Notes: generated from the sequence alone by a model not told the origin. DNA of 20,321 bases from JALSRD01 sp964476595 (GCA_964476595.1 CAYZCL010000026.1:1-20321); one strand, 5' to 3'. Positions 7,729-14,780 are shown, counted from the stretch's first letter. Translations and numbers: made by a program.

Positions 7729-10404
7729 ATGACCGCCGCAGCGCAAAACGACGGCGGCCAGCGCGCGCTGACCGTCATCACCACGCACCTCAACGCCGAC
7801 TTCGACGCCCTGGCCTCCATGCTGGCGGCCCAGAAGCTCTACCCCGGAGCACTGGTGGTGTTTCCCGGCTCCCAAGAGAAGAACCTGCGCAACTTCTTCG
7901 TCAATTCCATGGTCTACCTGTTCAACATGGCTGACATGAAGTCCATCGACTTGGACCGCATCGGACGGCTGGTGCTGGTGGACACCCGCCAGCCGGGCCG
8001 CATCGGCCGCTTCGCGGAAATCCTGGACCGGCGGGGCCTCGAGGTGGACATCTACGACCACCACCCGCCCCAGGCCAACGACATCCGGGGCACCCGCGAG
8101 GTCATCGAGCAGACCGGCGCCACGGTGACCATCCTGACCGAGATCCTGCAACGCCGCGGCACGCCCGTCTCGCCCGACGAGGCCACCATCATGTGCCTGG
8201 GGCTCTACGAGGACACCGGTTCGTTTACCTTCACCTCCACCACGCGCCGCGACTTCATGGCCGCCGCCTGGCTGCTGGAGAGAGGCGCCAACCTGAACAT
8301 CGTCTCGAGCCTCATCGCCCGCGAGATCAGCCCCGAGCAGGTGGCGCTGCTCAACGACATGATCCAGAACGCCCACCGCCACCTGATCAACGGCATCGAG
8401 ATCGTCATCACCACGGTCACCACGGCGGCCTTCGTGCCGGACTTCGCCTTCCTGGTGCACAAGATGATCCGCATGGAGAACCTCAACGCCATCTTCGGCC
8501 TGGCCCTGATGGAGAACAAGATCTACGTGGTGGGCCGCAGCCGCATTCCCGAGGTGGACGTGGGCGCCATCATGGCCGAACTGGGCGGCGGCGGACACGC
8601 CTTCGCGGCGGCCGGCAGCATCCGCGGCAAGACGCTGGTGCAGGTCGAGCACCAGCTGCTGGAGATCCTGCACCGCCAGGTGCAGTCGCGCCAGCGGGCG
8701 CGGGACCTGATGTCCTCGCCGGCCATCACGGTGGAGGCCGGGGTCTCCTGCCGCCACGCCGGACGCATCCTGACGCGCTACAACATCAACGCCCTGATCG
8801 TGACCGAAAAGCAGGCCGGCGGCCGGCGCCTGGCGGGCTTCATCACCCGCCAGGTCATCGAAAAGGCCCTCTACCACGGCCTGGGCGACGTGCCGGTGCG
8901 CGAGTACATGTCCACCGACCTGGGCGCCGTGGGGCCCGACGCCGACCTGGCCGCCATCCAGGAGAAGATCATCGGCAACAAGCAGCGCATCCTGCCGGTG
9001 GTGGACGGCGGCCGCATCTGCGGCGTGGTCACGCGCACCGACCTGCTCAACGTGCTGGTGCGCCAGGCCAACGCGGCCGACGAACAGGCACCCGACGAGG
9101 TCCGGGCGCGCTTGGACGGCCGCACCCGCAACGTGCTGCACTTCATGCGCGAACGCCTCTCCGACCGGCTGATGGAGCGCCTGCGCTCCATCGGCGAGAT
9201 GGCCCGCTCGCTGGGCTACCGCGCCTACGTGGTGGGCGGTTTCGTGCGCGACCTGTTCCTGTACCGCAACAACGAGGATATCGACATCGTCATCGAGGGC
9301 GACGGCATCGCCTTCGCCCGCGCCTACGCCCGCCAGCAGGGCACGCGCATCCACACCCACGCCAAGTTCGGTACGGCCGTCATCATCTACCCCGACGGAT
9401 TCAAAATCGACGTGGCCACGGCCCGCATGGAGTATTACGCCTCGCCGGCGGCCCTGCCCACGGTGGAGATGAGCTCCATCAAACTGGACCTCTTCCGGCG
9501 CGATTTTACCATCAACACCCTGGCCATCGAACTCAACCCCGACCGTTTCGGCACCCTCATCGACTTCTTCTCGGCCCAGAAGGACCTCAAGGAAAAGGTC
9601 ATCCGGGTGCTGCACAACCTCAGCTTCGTGGAGGACCCCACGCGGGTCTTTCGGGCCATCCGCTTCGAGCAGCGCTTCGGCTTCACCATCGGCAAGCTGA
9701 CCGCCGGGCTGATCGAAAACGCCGTGCGCATGGACTTTTTCAAGAACCTCTCGGGCCGCCGCGTGCTGACCGAACTGCGCCTGCTGCTCAGCGAGGAGGA
9801 CCCGGCGGCCCCCATGGCCAAGCTCGCCGCCTACGACCTGCTCAAGGTCATCCACCCGGCCCTCAAATGGGACGCCTTCATGCAGTCGCGCTTCGAGTCC
9901 GTCAAGAAGGTGCTGGCCTGGCACGACCTGCTCTTCCTGGACGAGACCTACCAGCGCTGGGCGGTCTATTTCCTGGCCCTGGTGGGACGGCTGGGGGTCA
10001 AGACCTGCGCCGACGTCTGCCGGCGCCTGGAAATGCCGCCCGACGAACGGCGGCTCTTCTGCCGCCGGCGGGCGGCGGCGGCCGGCTGCCTGCTGTGGCT
10101 GGAGCGCAACCTGCCGGTCAAAAACAGCGTCATCCACCGCAAGCTTGCGCCCTTCCCCATCGAGCTGACGCTGTACATGATGGCCGTCACGCGCCGCGAG
10201 GCGGTCAAGCGCGCCATCTCGCTGTATTTCACCCACCTGCGCGGCATCACCGTATCGGTCAGCGGCAAGGACATCCGGCGCATGGGAATCCCGCCGGGAC
10301 CCGTCTACCGCGAGATCCTGCAGGCCGTGCTGGATGCCCGCCTGGACGGACAGCTGAAAACCCGACAGGATGAACTTGATTTTATCGCCCGGTATGCTAA
10401 ATGA
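7729..10404 (+). CDS. DHH phosphoesterase-CBS-tRNA nucleotidyltransferase fusion (CC- or A-adding enzyme type)
   Basis: An 891-residue protein with three modules. Residues ~12-310 are a DHH/DHHA1 phosphoesterase: NADFDALAS (Asp24, Asp26), VDT (Asp85), DHH 110-112 and GGGGH 286-290, the NrnA/RecJ-like metal and substrate motifs. Residues ~325-445 are a CBS pair (DLMSSPAITV..., VREYMSTDLGAV..., GVVTRTDLLNVL), a likely adenine-nucleotide sensor. Residues ~485-891 are a class II poly(A) polymerase/CCA-adding head and RNA-binding body: VVGGFVRDLFL with catalytic Asp517-Ile-Asp519, then RRDFTINTLAIE and EDPTRVFRAIRFEQRF. Such fusions occur in bacteria that split CCA addition between CC- and A-adding enzymes, as in Aquifex; which activity applies here cannot be read off. 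The ribosome-binding site is weak. trpS follows. Confidence 0.88.
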   Translation: MTAAAQNDGGQRALTVITTHLNADFDALASMLAAQKLYPGALVVFPGSQEKNLRNFFVNSMVYLFNMADMKSIDLDRIGRLVLVDTRQPGRIGRFAEILDRRGLEVDIYDHHPPQANDIRGTREVIEQTGATVTILTEILQRRGTPVSPDEATIMCLGLYEDTGSFTFTSTTRRDFMAAAWLLERGANLNIVSSLIAREISPEQVALLNDMIQNAHRHLINGIEIVITTVTTAAFVPDFAFLVHKMIRMENLNAIFGLALMENKIYVVGRSRIPEVDVGAIMAELGGGGHAFAAAGSIRGKTLVQVEHQLLEILHRQVQSRQRARDLMSSPAITVEAGVSCRHAGRILTRYNINALIVTEKQAGGRRLAGFITRQVIEKALYHGLGDVPVREYMSTDLGAVGPDADLAAIQEKIIGNKQRILPVVDGGRICGVVTRTDLLNVLVRQANAADEQAPDEVRARLDGRTRNVLHFMRERLSDRLMERLRSIGEMARSLGYRAYVVGGFVRDLFLYRNNEDIDIVIEGDGIAFARAYARQQGTRIHTHAKFGTAVIIYPDGFKIDVATARMEYYASPAALPTVEMSSIKLDLFRRDFTINTLAIELNPDRFGTLIDFFSAQKDLKEKVIRVLHNLSFVEDPTRVFRAIRFEQRFGFTIGKLTAGLIENAVRMDFFKNLSGRRVLTELRLLLSEEDPAAPMAKLAAYDLLKVIHPALKWDAFMQSRFESVKKVLAWHDLLFLDETYQRWAVYFLALVGRLGVKTCADVCRRLEMPPDERRLFCRRRAAAAGCLLWLERNLPVKNSVIHRKLAPFPIELTLYMMAVTRREAVKRAISLYFTHLRGITVSVSGKDIRRMGIPPGPVYREILQAVLDARLDGQLKTRQDELDFIARYAK

Positions 10405-10493
10405 AGGCACTTTTAGGGATCCGCTCCCCCGGCCGTCGCATCTCGCACCGGCCGCCGGTGGCGGCACCCCCCTGTCAACCTTGAACATGCATG

Positions 10494-10509
10494 TCCGCCC
10501 AGCGGCGGA
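10494..10509 (+). promoter_or_regulatory. Small hairpin just upstream of the trpS ribosome-binding site
   Basis: TCCGCC-CAGC-GGCGGA is a perfect 6-bp inverted repeat with a 4-base loop, ending two bases before the GAGAGG ribosome-binding site (10511-10516) of trpS. It could influence translation initiation or mRNA stability. No T-run follows, so it is not an intrinsic terminator, and no T-box features are seen. Confidence 0.25.
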
Positions 10510-10521
10510 TGAGAGGTATTC

Positions 10522-11505
10522 ATGGCGAAAAAACGCATTTTGAGCGGCATGCGGCCCACCGGACCGCTTCACCTGGGTAACCTGCACGGCGCCCGGGCCA
10601 ACTGGGTGAAAATGCAGGACGAGTACGACTGTTTCTACTTCATCGCCGACTGGCACGCCCTGACCAGCGACTACGAGGACCCGGGCAGGATCCCACAGTA
10701 CGTGCAGCACATGATGATCGACTGGCTCAGCGTGGGCCTGTCGCCGGACAAGAGCACCCTTTTCGTGCAGTCGCGGGTGCCCGAGCACGCAGAGCTGTTC
10801 CTGATCCTGTCCATGATCACGCCCGTGCCCTGGCTGGAGCGCAACCCGACCTACAAGGACCAGATCGTGCAGCTGAGCAACAAGGACCTGTCCACCTTCG
10901 GGTTCCTGGGCTACCCCGTGCTGCAGGCCGCCGACATCATCATGTATAAGGCCCACGGCGTGCCGGTGGGCCTGGACCAGGTGCCCCATGTGGAGATCAC
11001 GCGCGAGATCGCCCGGCGCTTCAACTACCTCTACGGCGAGGTGTTCCCGGAGCCCCAGGCCGTGCTCACCAAGACGGCCAAGGTGCTGGGCTGGGACCGG
11101 CGCAAGATGAGCAAGAGTTACAAAAACGCCATCTATCTCTCGGACACCCCCGAGGAGGTGGCCGACAAGGTGTCGCGTTTCGTCACCGACCCCAAACGCG
11201 CACGGCGCAAGGATCCCGGCGATCCGAACGTGTGCAACGTCTTCAGCTTCCACCAAATGTACACCGACGCCGAAAAGGTGGCCGAGATCGAGCGCGACTG
11301 CCGCAGCGCCGACATCGGCTGCGTGGCATGTAAGAAACTCATGGCGGCCAGCCTGATCGAAGCCCTGGCGCCGATCTACGAAAAGCGGCGCTACTACGAG
11401 GAGCGCCCCGACGAGCTGCAGGACATCATGCGTACCGGCACCGAGCGGGCGCGTGAAGTGGCCCGCCGGACCATGGCCGAGGTGCGCGCGGCCATCAAAA
11501 TCTGA
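10522..11505 (+). CDS. trpS: Tryptophanyl-tRNA synthetase, four-cysteine (Fe-S type) variant
   Basis: Class I synthetase that charges tRNA-Trp in the cytosol; 327 residues is normal. The HIGH-type motif appears as PLHLGNLHG (15-23) and the second signature as KMSKS (195-199). The start ATG has GAGAGG with a five-base gap. The C-terminal half has Cys238, Cys260, Cys267 and Cys270, spaced C-x21-C-x6-C-x2-C. This is almost the C-x22-C-x6-C-x2-C pattern described for the [4Fe-4S]-binding TrpRS of Thermotoga maritima, so a cluster near the anticodon-binding region is plausible. It lies 117 bp after the nucleotidyltransferase fusion gene and 135 bp before scpA, all on the same strand. Confidence 0.96.
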   Translation: MAKKRILSGMRPTGPLHLGNLHGARANWVKMQDEYDCFYFIADWHALTSDYEDPGRIPQYVQHMMIDWLSVGLSPDKSTLFVQSRVPEHAELFLILSMITPVPWLERNPTYKDQIVQLSNKDLSTFGFLGYPVLQAADIIMYKAHGVPVGLDQVPHVEITREIARRFNYLYGEVFPEPQAVLTKTAKVLGWDRRKMSKSYKNAIYLSDTPEEVADKVSRFVTDPKRARRKDPGDPNVCNVFSFHQMYTDAEKVAEIERDCRSADIGCVACKKLMAASLIEALAPIYEKRRYYEERPDELQDIMRTGTERAREVARRTMAEVRAAIKI

Positions 11506-11640
11506 CGCGGGCCGCTGCAGCCCCTGCGGAAATGGCCACGGACACGAACGGGATCGGCACGACGCGGGGCGGCTTCCGGGCCTGCCCGTTTCTCCTGTTT
11601 TTCATGACGGGTTCCCAGACGAACTGAGGTGCCAGGGACC

Positions 11641-12369
11641 ATGGACCGGCAGATGACAGATGCCCCTTACCGGGTCAAACTGGAAGACATCTTCGAGGGT
11701 CCCATGGACCTGCTGGTGCACCTGGTCAAGAAGAACGAGCTGGACGTCACCGACATTCCCATCGCCCTGATCACGGACCAGTACCTGGGGTACCTGGAGT
11801 TCCTGCAGTCCATCAACATCGACGTGGCGGCCGAGTTCCTGGTCATGGCGGCCACCCTGATCCAGCTCAAGTCCCGTATGCTGCTGCCGCGTCACGACGA
11901 GGAGGAAGAAGACGAGGAGATCAGCCGCCAGCTGACGCGGCCCCTGCAGGAGTACCTCAAGATGAAGTCGGCCGCCGAGCAGCTGGCCGGACGCCACCTG
12001 CTGGGAGAGGACACCTTCACGCGGCCGGCGGCGGTGGACGACCTGCGGCCGGACGAAGACGACACCGAGATCATCGAGGTGGGCCTCTTCGAGCTCATCG
12101 ACGCCTTCAAGCGCATCCTGGAGAACATGTCGGCCGAACACCGCGTGGACATGACCACGGACCACATGTCCATCAAGGACCGCATCTCGGAAATCGTCAC
12201 CCTGCTGGAGGAGCGGGGTTCGGCCACCTTCGGCGAACTGTTCGCCGAGGACAGCACCCGCGCCCAGGTGATCGTCACCTTCCTGGCGATCCTGGAGATG
12301 GTCAAGCTGCGCCTGACGCGTATCGTGCAGCACGTGCAGTCCGGCGTCATCCGGCTGTTTTACCAGTAG
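11641..12369 (+). CDS. scpA: Segregation and condensation protein A
   Basis: ScpA is the kleisin that bridges the SMC dimer with ScpB to compact and segregate the chromosome. The sequence has the N-terminal SMC-neck-binding region (FEGPMDLLVHLVKKNELDV, then AAEFLVMAATLIQLKSRMLLP), an acidic stretch EEEEDEE, a variable middle, and the C-terminal winged helix (TFGELF...VIVTFLAILEMVKLRL...IRLFY) that binds the SMC head. I prefer ATG 11641 because GAGGTG lies nine bases upstream; a GTG at 11629 and an ATG at 11653 are alternatives. It is followed after a repeat-filled 42-bp gap by scpB, the usual partner. Confidence 0.95.
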   Translation: MDRQMTDAPYRVKLEDIFEGPMDLLVHLVKKNELDVTDIPIALITDQYLGYLEFLQSINIDVAAEFLVMAATLIQLKSRMLLPRHDEEEEDEEISRQLTRPLQEYLKMKSAAEQLAGRHLLGEDTFTRPAAVDDLRPDEDDTEIIEVGLFELIDAFKRILENMSAEHRVDMTTDHMSIKDRISEIVTLLEERGSATFGELFAEDSTRAQVIVTFLAILEMVKLRLTRIVQHVQSGVIRLFYQ

Positions 12370-12411
12370 AGGAAAAGGCACAGAGGGGCAAAGGCACTAA
12401 GGCACAAAGGG
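12370..12411 (+). repeat. Octamer-period degenerate repeat (site A), scpA-scpB gap
   Basis: The whole gap is built from 8-bp units of the form (A/T)AAGGCAC: AAAGGCAC, AGAGGGGC, AAAGGCAC, TAAGGCAC and AAAGGGAT at 12374, 12382, 12390, 12398 and 12406. The last unit contains the first two bases of the scpB ATG. The AAGG at 12399-12402 lies nine bases before that ATG, so the repeat appears to provide the ribosome-binding site. Related arrays occur at 14022-14061 and 14742-14780. Confidence 0.75.
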
Positions 12412-13236
12412 ATGGAAAACCTCAAGCACATCGTCGAGAGCCTGCTGTTCGTCACCGACGACCCCCTGAGCGTGGACAAAATCAGGAACGCCCTGGGCAT
12501 CGCTGAGGCCGCGCCCGTGCGCGAGGCCCTCAGGGAGCTGGCCGCAGAGTACGAGGTGCGCGGCGGCGGTTTTTACCTCAACCAGGTGGCCGGCGGCTAC
12601 CAGCTGCGCACGCGCCCCGAGTACCGCGAGTGGATCAAACGCCTGGTGCAGCCCAGGGCCCACCGCCTCAGCCGGGCGGCCCTGGAGACCCTGGCCATCG
12701 TGGCCTACAAGCAACCCATCATCCGCAGCGACATCGAGCACATCCGCGGCGTGGACAGCGGTGGCATCCTGCGCACCCTGCTGGAGCGCAAGCTCATCCG
12801 CGTGATGGGTCGCCGTGAGATCCCCGGCCGTCCCCTGATCTATGGCACCACCAAGCTCTTCCTGGAGGTCTTCGGCTTGAAGAGCCTGCAGGACCTGCCC
12901 ACGCCCAAGGAGATCGAGGAATTCGAGGAAAAGCCCCTGCCGGAAAGCCCGCCGGCCGGCGAGGCGGCTGGCGGGGACGCCGAAGGCGAAGAAGCGGCCC
13001 CGCCGCAGGCGCCCCCCGAACCCGCGCAGACGCCGGAACCGCCCGAAGACACCGGAACCGACGGAGAAAACCCGCCCGAACCGAACGACCAGGACCCGGC
13101 ACCCCCCCGGGACCTCCCCGAATCTCCCGGGGAGCCGACACCGCCCGGCGAAAGCGGAGACGGGAGCCCCTCCCGGGCGGACGACACCCCCCCGGCGCCC
13201 CCCGAACCGGGGCCGGACCCCCAAAAAAAACCTTGA
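12412..13236 (+). CDS. scpB: Segregation and condensation protein B with a proline/acid-rich tail
   Basis: ScpB dimers bind ScpA and stabilise the SMC-ScpAB condensin. Residues 1-~160 form the two winged-helix domains, recognised by IVESLLFVTDDPLSVDKI near the start, the long LSRAALETLAIVAYKQPIIRSDIEHIRGV block (87-114) and GRPLIYGTTKLFLEVFGL (139-156). From ~164 to 274 the protein is a disordered-looking tail rich in Pro, Glu, Asp and Gly, with almost no hydrophobic residues. Typical ScpB proteins are under ~200 residues, so this tail is an add-on; its role is unknown. The stop codon lies inside the -35 box of the downstream tRNA promoter. Confidence 0.94.
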   Translation: MENLKHIVESLLFVTDDPLSVDKIRNALGIAEAAPVREALRELAAEYEVRGGGFYLNQVAGGYQLRTRPEYREWIKRLVQPRAHRLSRAALETLAIVAYKQPIIRSDIEHIRGVDSGGILRTLLERKLIRVMGRREIPGRPLIYGTTKLFLEVFGLKSLQDLPTPKEIEEFEEKPLPESPPAGEAAGGDAEGEEAAPPQAPPEPAQTPEPPEDTGTDGENPPEPNDQDPAPPRDLPESPGEPTPPGESGDGSPSRADDTPPAPPEPGPDPQKKP

Positions 13237-13262
13237 CGGGAGCGATCCGAGTCCCCTATATA
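13233..13262 (+). promoter_or_regulatory. Sigma-70 promoter of tRNA-Val, overlapping the scpB stop codon
   Basis: TTGACG (13233-13238) and TATATA (13257-13262) each match 5/6 of the consensus with an 18-bp spacer. Transcription would start near 13269, only a few bases before the mature tRNA 5' end. The bases after the -10 box are GGCGGAC, a GC-rich discriminator of the kind associated with stringent control of stable RNA genes. The -35 box contains the TGA of scpB. Confidence 0.65.
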
Positions 13263-13275
13263 GGCGGACAGTTGC

Positions 13276-13350
13276 GGGCGGTTAACTCAGTGGGAGAGTG
13301 CTACCTTCACACGGTAGAAGTCGCAGGTTCAAATCCTGCACCGCCTACCA
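13276..13350 (+). tRNA. tRNA-Val (anticodon CAC)
   Basis: A full cloverleaf can be drawn. The acceptor GGGCGGT pairs with ACCGCCT (one terminal G-U), the D stem is ACTC/GAGT, the anticodon stem CTACC/GGTAG encloses loop TTCACAC with anticodon CAC at 13308-13310, and the T stem GCAGG/CCTGC has loop TTCAAAT. The discriminator A and the CCA end are encoded. It reads GUG codons. It has its own promoter and a strong terminator right after. Confidence 0.95.
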
Positions 13351-13360
13351 GGAAAATCAA

Positions 13361-13391
13361 GGGGTTGCGCAAAACGCGCAGCCCCTTTTTT
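13361..13391 (+). terminator. Intrinsic terminator after tRNA-Val
   Basis: GGGGTTGCGC (13361-13370) pairs with GCGCAGCCCC (13376-13385), a 10-bp stem with one G-U pair and a 5-base loop, followed by six T residues. This would end the tRNA transcript and any read-through from scpAB, before the convergent flavin reductase gene. Confidence 0.92.
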
Positions 13392-13430
13392 CATTTCTGC
13401 AACCATCGTGCAACCACCTGACCGTCCGGG

Positions 13431-14000
13431 CTAAGACAACTGCCTGCCGATTTTGAAGGCCGGGCCCACGTCGTCGCCGATGCGGAAATAGTGCTGCAGT
13501 TCGGGGGCGTAGACGAAGGGCGCCACTTTGCCCATGTCCGGCTTGCCGTTTGCGTCCAGGGCGGCCTCGTCGACCTTGACGTCCAGGATCTCGCCGATGA
13601 ACTGGGTGTGCAGGCCGATCTCGTAGGTGTGCATGACGCGACACTCCAGCACCATGGAAAACTCCCCCACGTAAGGGGCGTCCACCAGGTCGCTTCTGAC
13701 CGGGGTCAGGCCGGCCTTTTCGAACTTTTTCTCGCGTTTGCCCGAGGCCATGCCGAAATAGTCCGCCGCCCGGGCATCCCTGTACGAGGGCACGCTGATG
13801 GTGTAGGCGCCTCTATCCATGATGTTGTGGTAGGTGTAGGTGGCCTTGCGCAGCGATATGGTCACGGCCGGCGGCCTGGAACAGCAGATGCCGCCCCAGG
13901 CGATGGTCATGACGTTGGGCCGTCCCTGCTTGTCATAGGATCCCACGCACCACACGGGGGTGGGGAAAATCAAGGTCTGGGCGCCGAAAGATTTTTTCAT
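13431..14000 (-). CDS. Flavin reductase family protein, flavoredoxin-like
   Basis: A 189-residue protein with the FMN-binding split-barrel (flavin reductase-like) domain. The start MKKSFGAQTLIFPTPVWCVGSYD, followed by GRPNVMTIAWGGICCSRPP, is very like the flavoredoxin of Desulfovibrio, an FMN electron carrier proposed to act in sulfite/thiosulfate reduction. Later blocks are YTISVPSY and ADYFGMASG. The ATG is preceded by GAGGAGGT with five bases to the start, a strong ribosome-binding site. Upstream on the same strand, 77 bp away, is the FmdE-family gene. The redox partner is not identifiable from sequence. Confidence 0.87.
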   Translation of the reverse strand: MKKSFGAQTLIFPTPVWCVGSYDKQGRPNVMTIAWGGICCSRPPAVTISLRKATYTYHNIMDRGAYTISVPSYRDARAADYFGMASGKREKKFEKAGLTPVRSDLVDAPYVGEFSMVLECRVMHTYEIGLHTQFIGEILDVKVDEAALDANGKPDMGKVAPFVYAPELQHYFRIGDDVGPAFKIGRQLS

Positions 14001-14021
14001 GGGGACCTCCTCGTTTTAAAA

Positions 14022-14061
14022 AAAGGCGTAAAGGGACAGAGGCGCAAAGGCACAAAGTGAA
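14022..14061 (+). repeat. Octamer-period degenerate repeat (site B), FmdE-flavin reductase gap
   Basis: Consecutive 8-bp units AAAGGCGT, AAAGGGAC, AGAGGCGC, AAAGGCAC and AAAGTGAA start at 14022, 14030, 14038, 14046 and 14054. The unit and period are the same as at site A. Here the purine-rich strand is opposite to both flanking genes, so it cannot act as their ribosome-binding site. Confidence 0.75.
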
Positions 14062-14077
14062 AAAAAGCATCCCCCTG

Positions 14078-14728
14078 TCACTGGTTCTGTTGCGTCTTTT
14101 TCGCGGGTTGCGTGTCTTTCGTGGATGCAAAAAGCTTCTCGAAGCAGGGGATACAGTAGGTTTTCCCCTGTTTTTGACGGGTGCGGGTCTCCATGACGGC
14201 CTCGCCGCAGGCGTCGCAGAGGCAGCTGTCCAGGATGCGGGCCGTGGCCGGCATGGGCACGTTCGGCTGCCCGATGGCTAACAGTTCCTCGAAGTCGGCG
14301 CCCATGATGCGCTCGGACAGCTCGGCGCGCAGGTCCCGGCAGCGCTGCCGCTCCTGGTCCGTGAGCCCTTCTTCCCGGCGTTTGCGGTTGAGTTCGCCCA
14401 GGGCACCGCGGATGTCCGGGAAGAGGTCCGGCCGGCTCACCAGGCGGGCCGCCCGGCCGTCGCGGCGGCGGTAGAAGCTGAAGGCGTTCTTGCCGTAGTC
14501 CAGGTGCACCAGGTTGCCCTTGCCGTAGGTGCAGCCGCACAGGTACTGGACGGCGTCCACGGCGCACATGTCGGTCTCCACCACGGCCACGATCTCCTCG
14601 TCGGCGGCGCGGCCCAGGTGGGCCAGCACCCACTCGGCCACACGCACGCCCGTGGCCAGCCCCGGGCACCAGTGGCCGTGAAAGGCGATGGTGCGCTCGA
14701 TCTGTTCCCGGCTCAACGCACAGGCCAT
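14078..14728 (-). CDS. FmdE family protein with C-terminal zinc-ribbon-like motif
   Basis: 216 residues from ATG 14728, chosen because a purine-rich AAGGGGGAAGG lies just upstream; the frame is open further, but that part is repeat-derived. The FmdE signature is clear: FHGHWCPGLATGVR (16-29; His17, His19, Cys21) and ETDMCAVDAVQYLCGCTYGKGNL (51-73), with GKNAF nearby. FmdE was named as formylmethanofuran dehydrogenase subunit E; in sulfate reducers homologues are common with no settled role, often suggested to bind metal or molybdenum cofactor. A Cys4 site follows, Cys171-x2-Cys174 and Cys192-x2-Cys195. The last 16 residues (Lys/Gln/Thr-rich) are encoded by repeat-like DNA. Confidence 0.88.
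   Translation of the reverse strand: MACALSREQIERTIAFHGHWCPGLATGVRVAEWVLAHLGRAADEEIVAVVETDMCAVDAVQYLCGCTYGKGNLVHLDYGKNAFSFYRRRDGRAARLVSRPDLFPDIRGALGELNRKRREEGLTDQERQRCRDLRAELSERIMGADFEELLAIGQPNVPMPATARILDSCLCDACGEAVMETRTRQKQGKTYCIPCFEKLFASTKDTQPAKKTQQNQ
14084..14128 (-). repeat. CGAAAGACACG-type repeat within the FmdE 3' coding end
   Basis: Read on the minus strand, the last codons of the FmdE gene contain the loosely repeated phrases CACGAAAG, ACACGCAA, CGCGAAAA and AAGACGCAA. They have a spacing near 8 bp and a purine-rich composition like the octamer arrays nearby. They encode the low-complexity tail STKDTQPAKKTQQNQ. Confidence 0.45.
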
Positions 14729-14741
14729 GAAACCTTCCCCC

Positions 14742-14780
14742 TTTTGCTCATTTTGTGCCGCTGTGCCTCCACCCCTTTTA
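14742..14780 (-). repeat. Octamer-period degenerate repeat (site C), upstream of the FmdE gene
   Basis: On the minus strand the phrases AAAAGGGG, GAGGCAC, AGCGGCAC, AAAATGAG and CAAAAGGG run on with the same (A)AAGGCAC flavour and near 8-bp spacing as sites A and B, but more decayed. The 3' end of the array supplies the G-rich ribosome-binding region of the FmdE start at 14728, paralleling site A at scpB. Confidence 0.55.

Noticed and set aside
10405..10521. T-box or Trp-attenuator leader in front of trpS
   Set aside because: There is no T-box sequence, no Trp-rich leader peptide and no terminator T-run; only a small hairpin before the ribosome-binding site.
7675..11256. A very long open frame (1193 codons) on the minus strand, opposite the nucleotidyltransferase fusion and trpS genes
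   Set aside because: It is antisense to two clearly conserved genes, has a His/Gln/Val/Asp/Gly-rich composition typical of antisense frames in GC-rich DNA, and shows no family motif.
11560..11610. Possible terminator after trpS (CGGG/CCCG followed by a T-rich stretch)
   Set aside because: The stem is only four base pairs and the T-tract is interrupted, so support is too weak.
13276..13430. tRNA-Val 3' end as an integration (att) site of a mobile island
   Set aside because: I saw no second copy of the tRNA 3' end in the window and no integrase; the region after it is a terminator and an ordinary gene.
12370..14780. The octamer arrays as a CRISPR array
   Set aside because: The units are 8 bp, degenerate and without spacers, and no cas genes are present.
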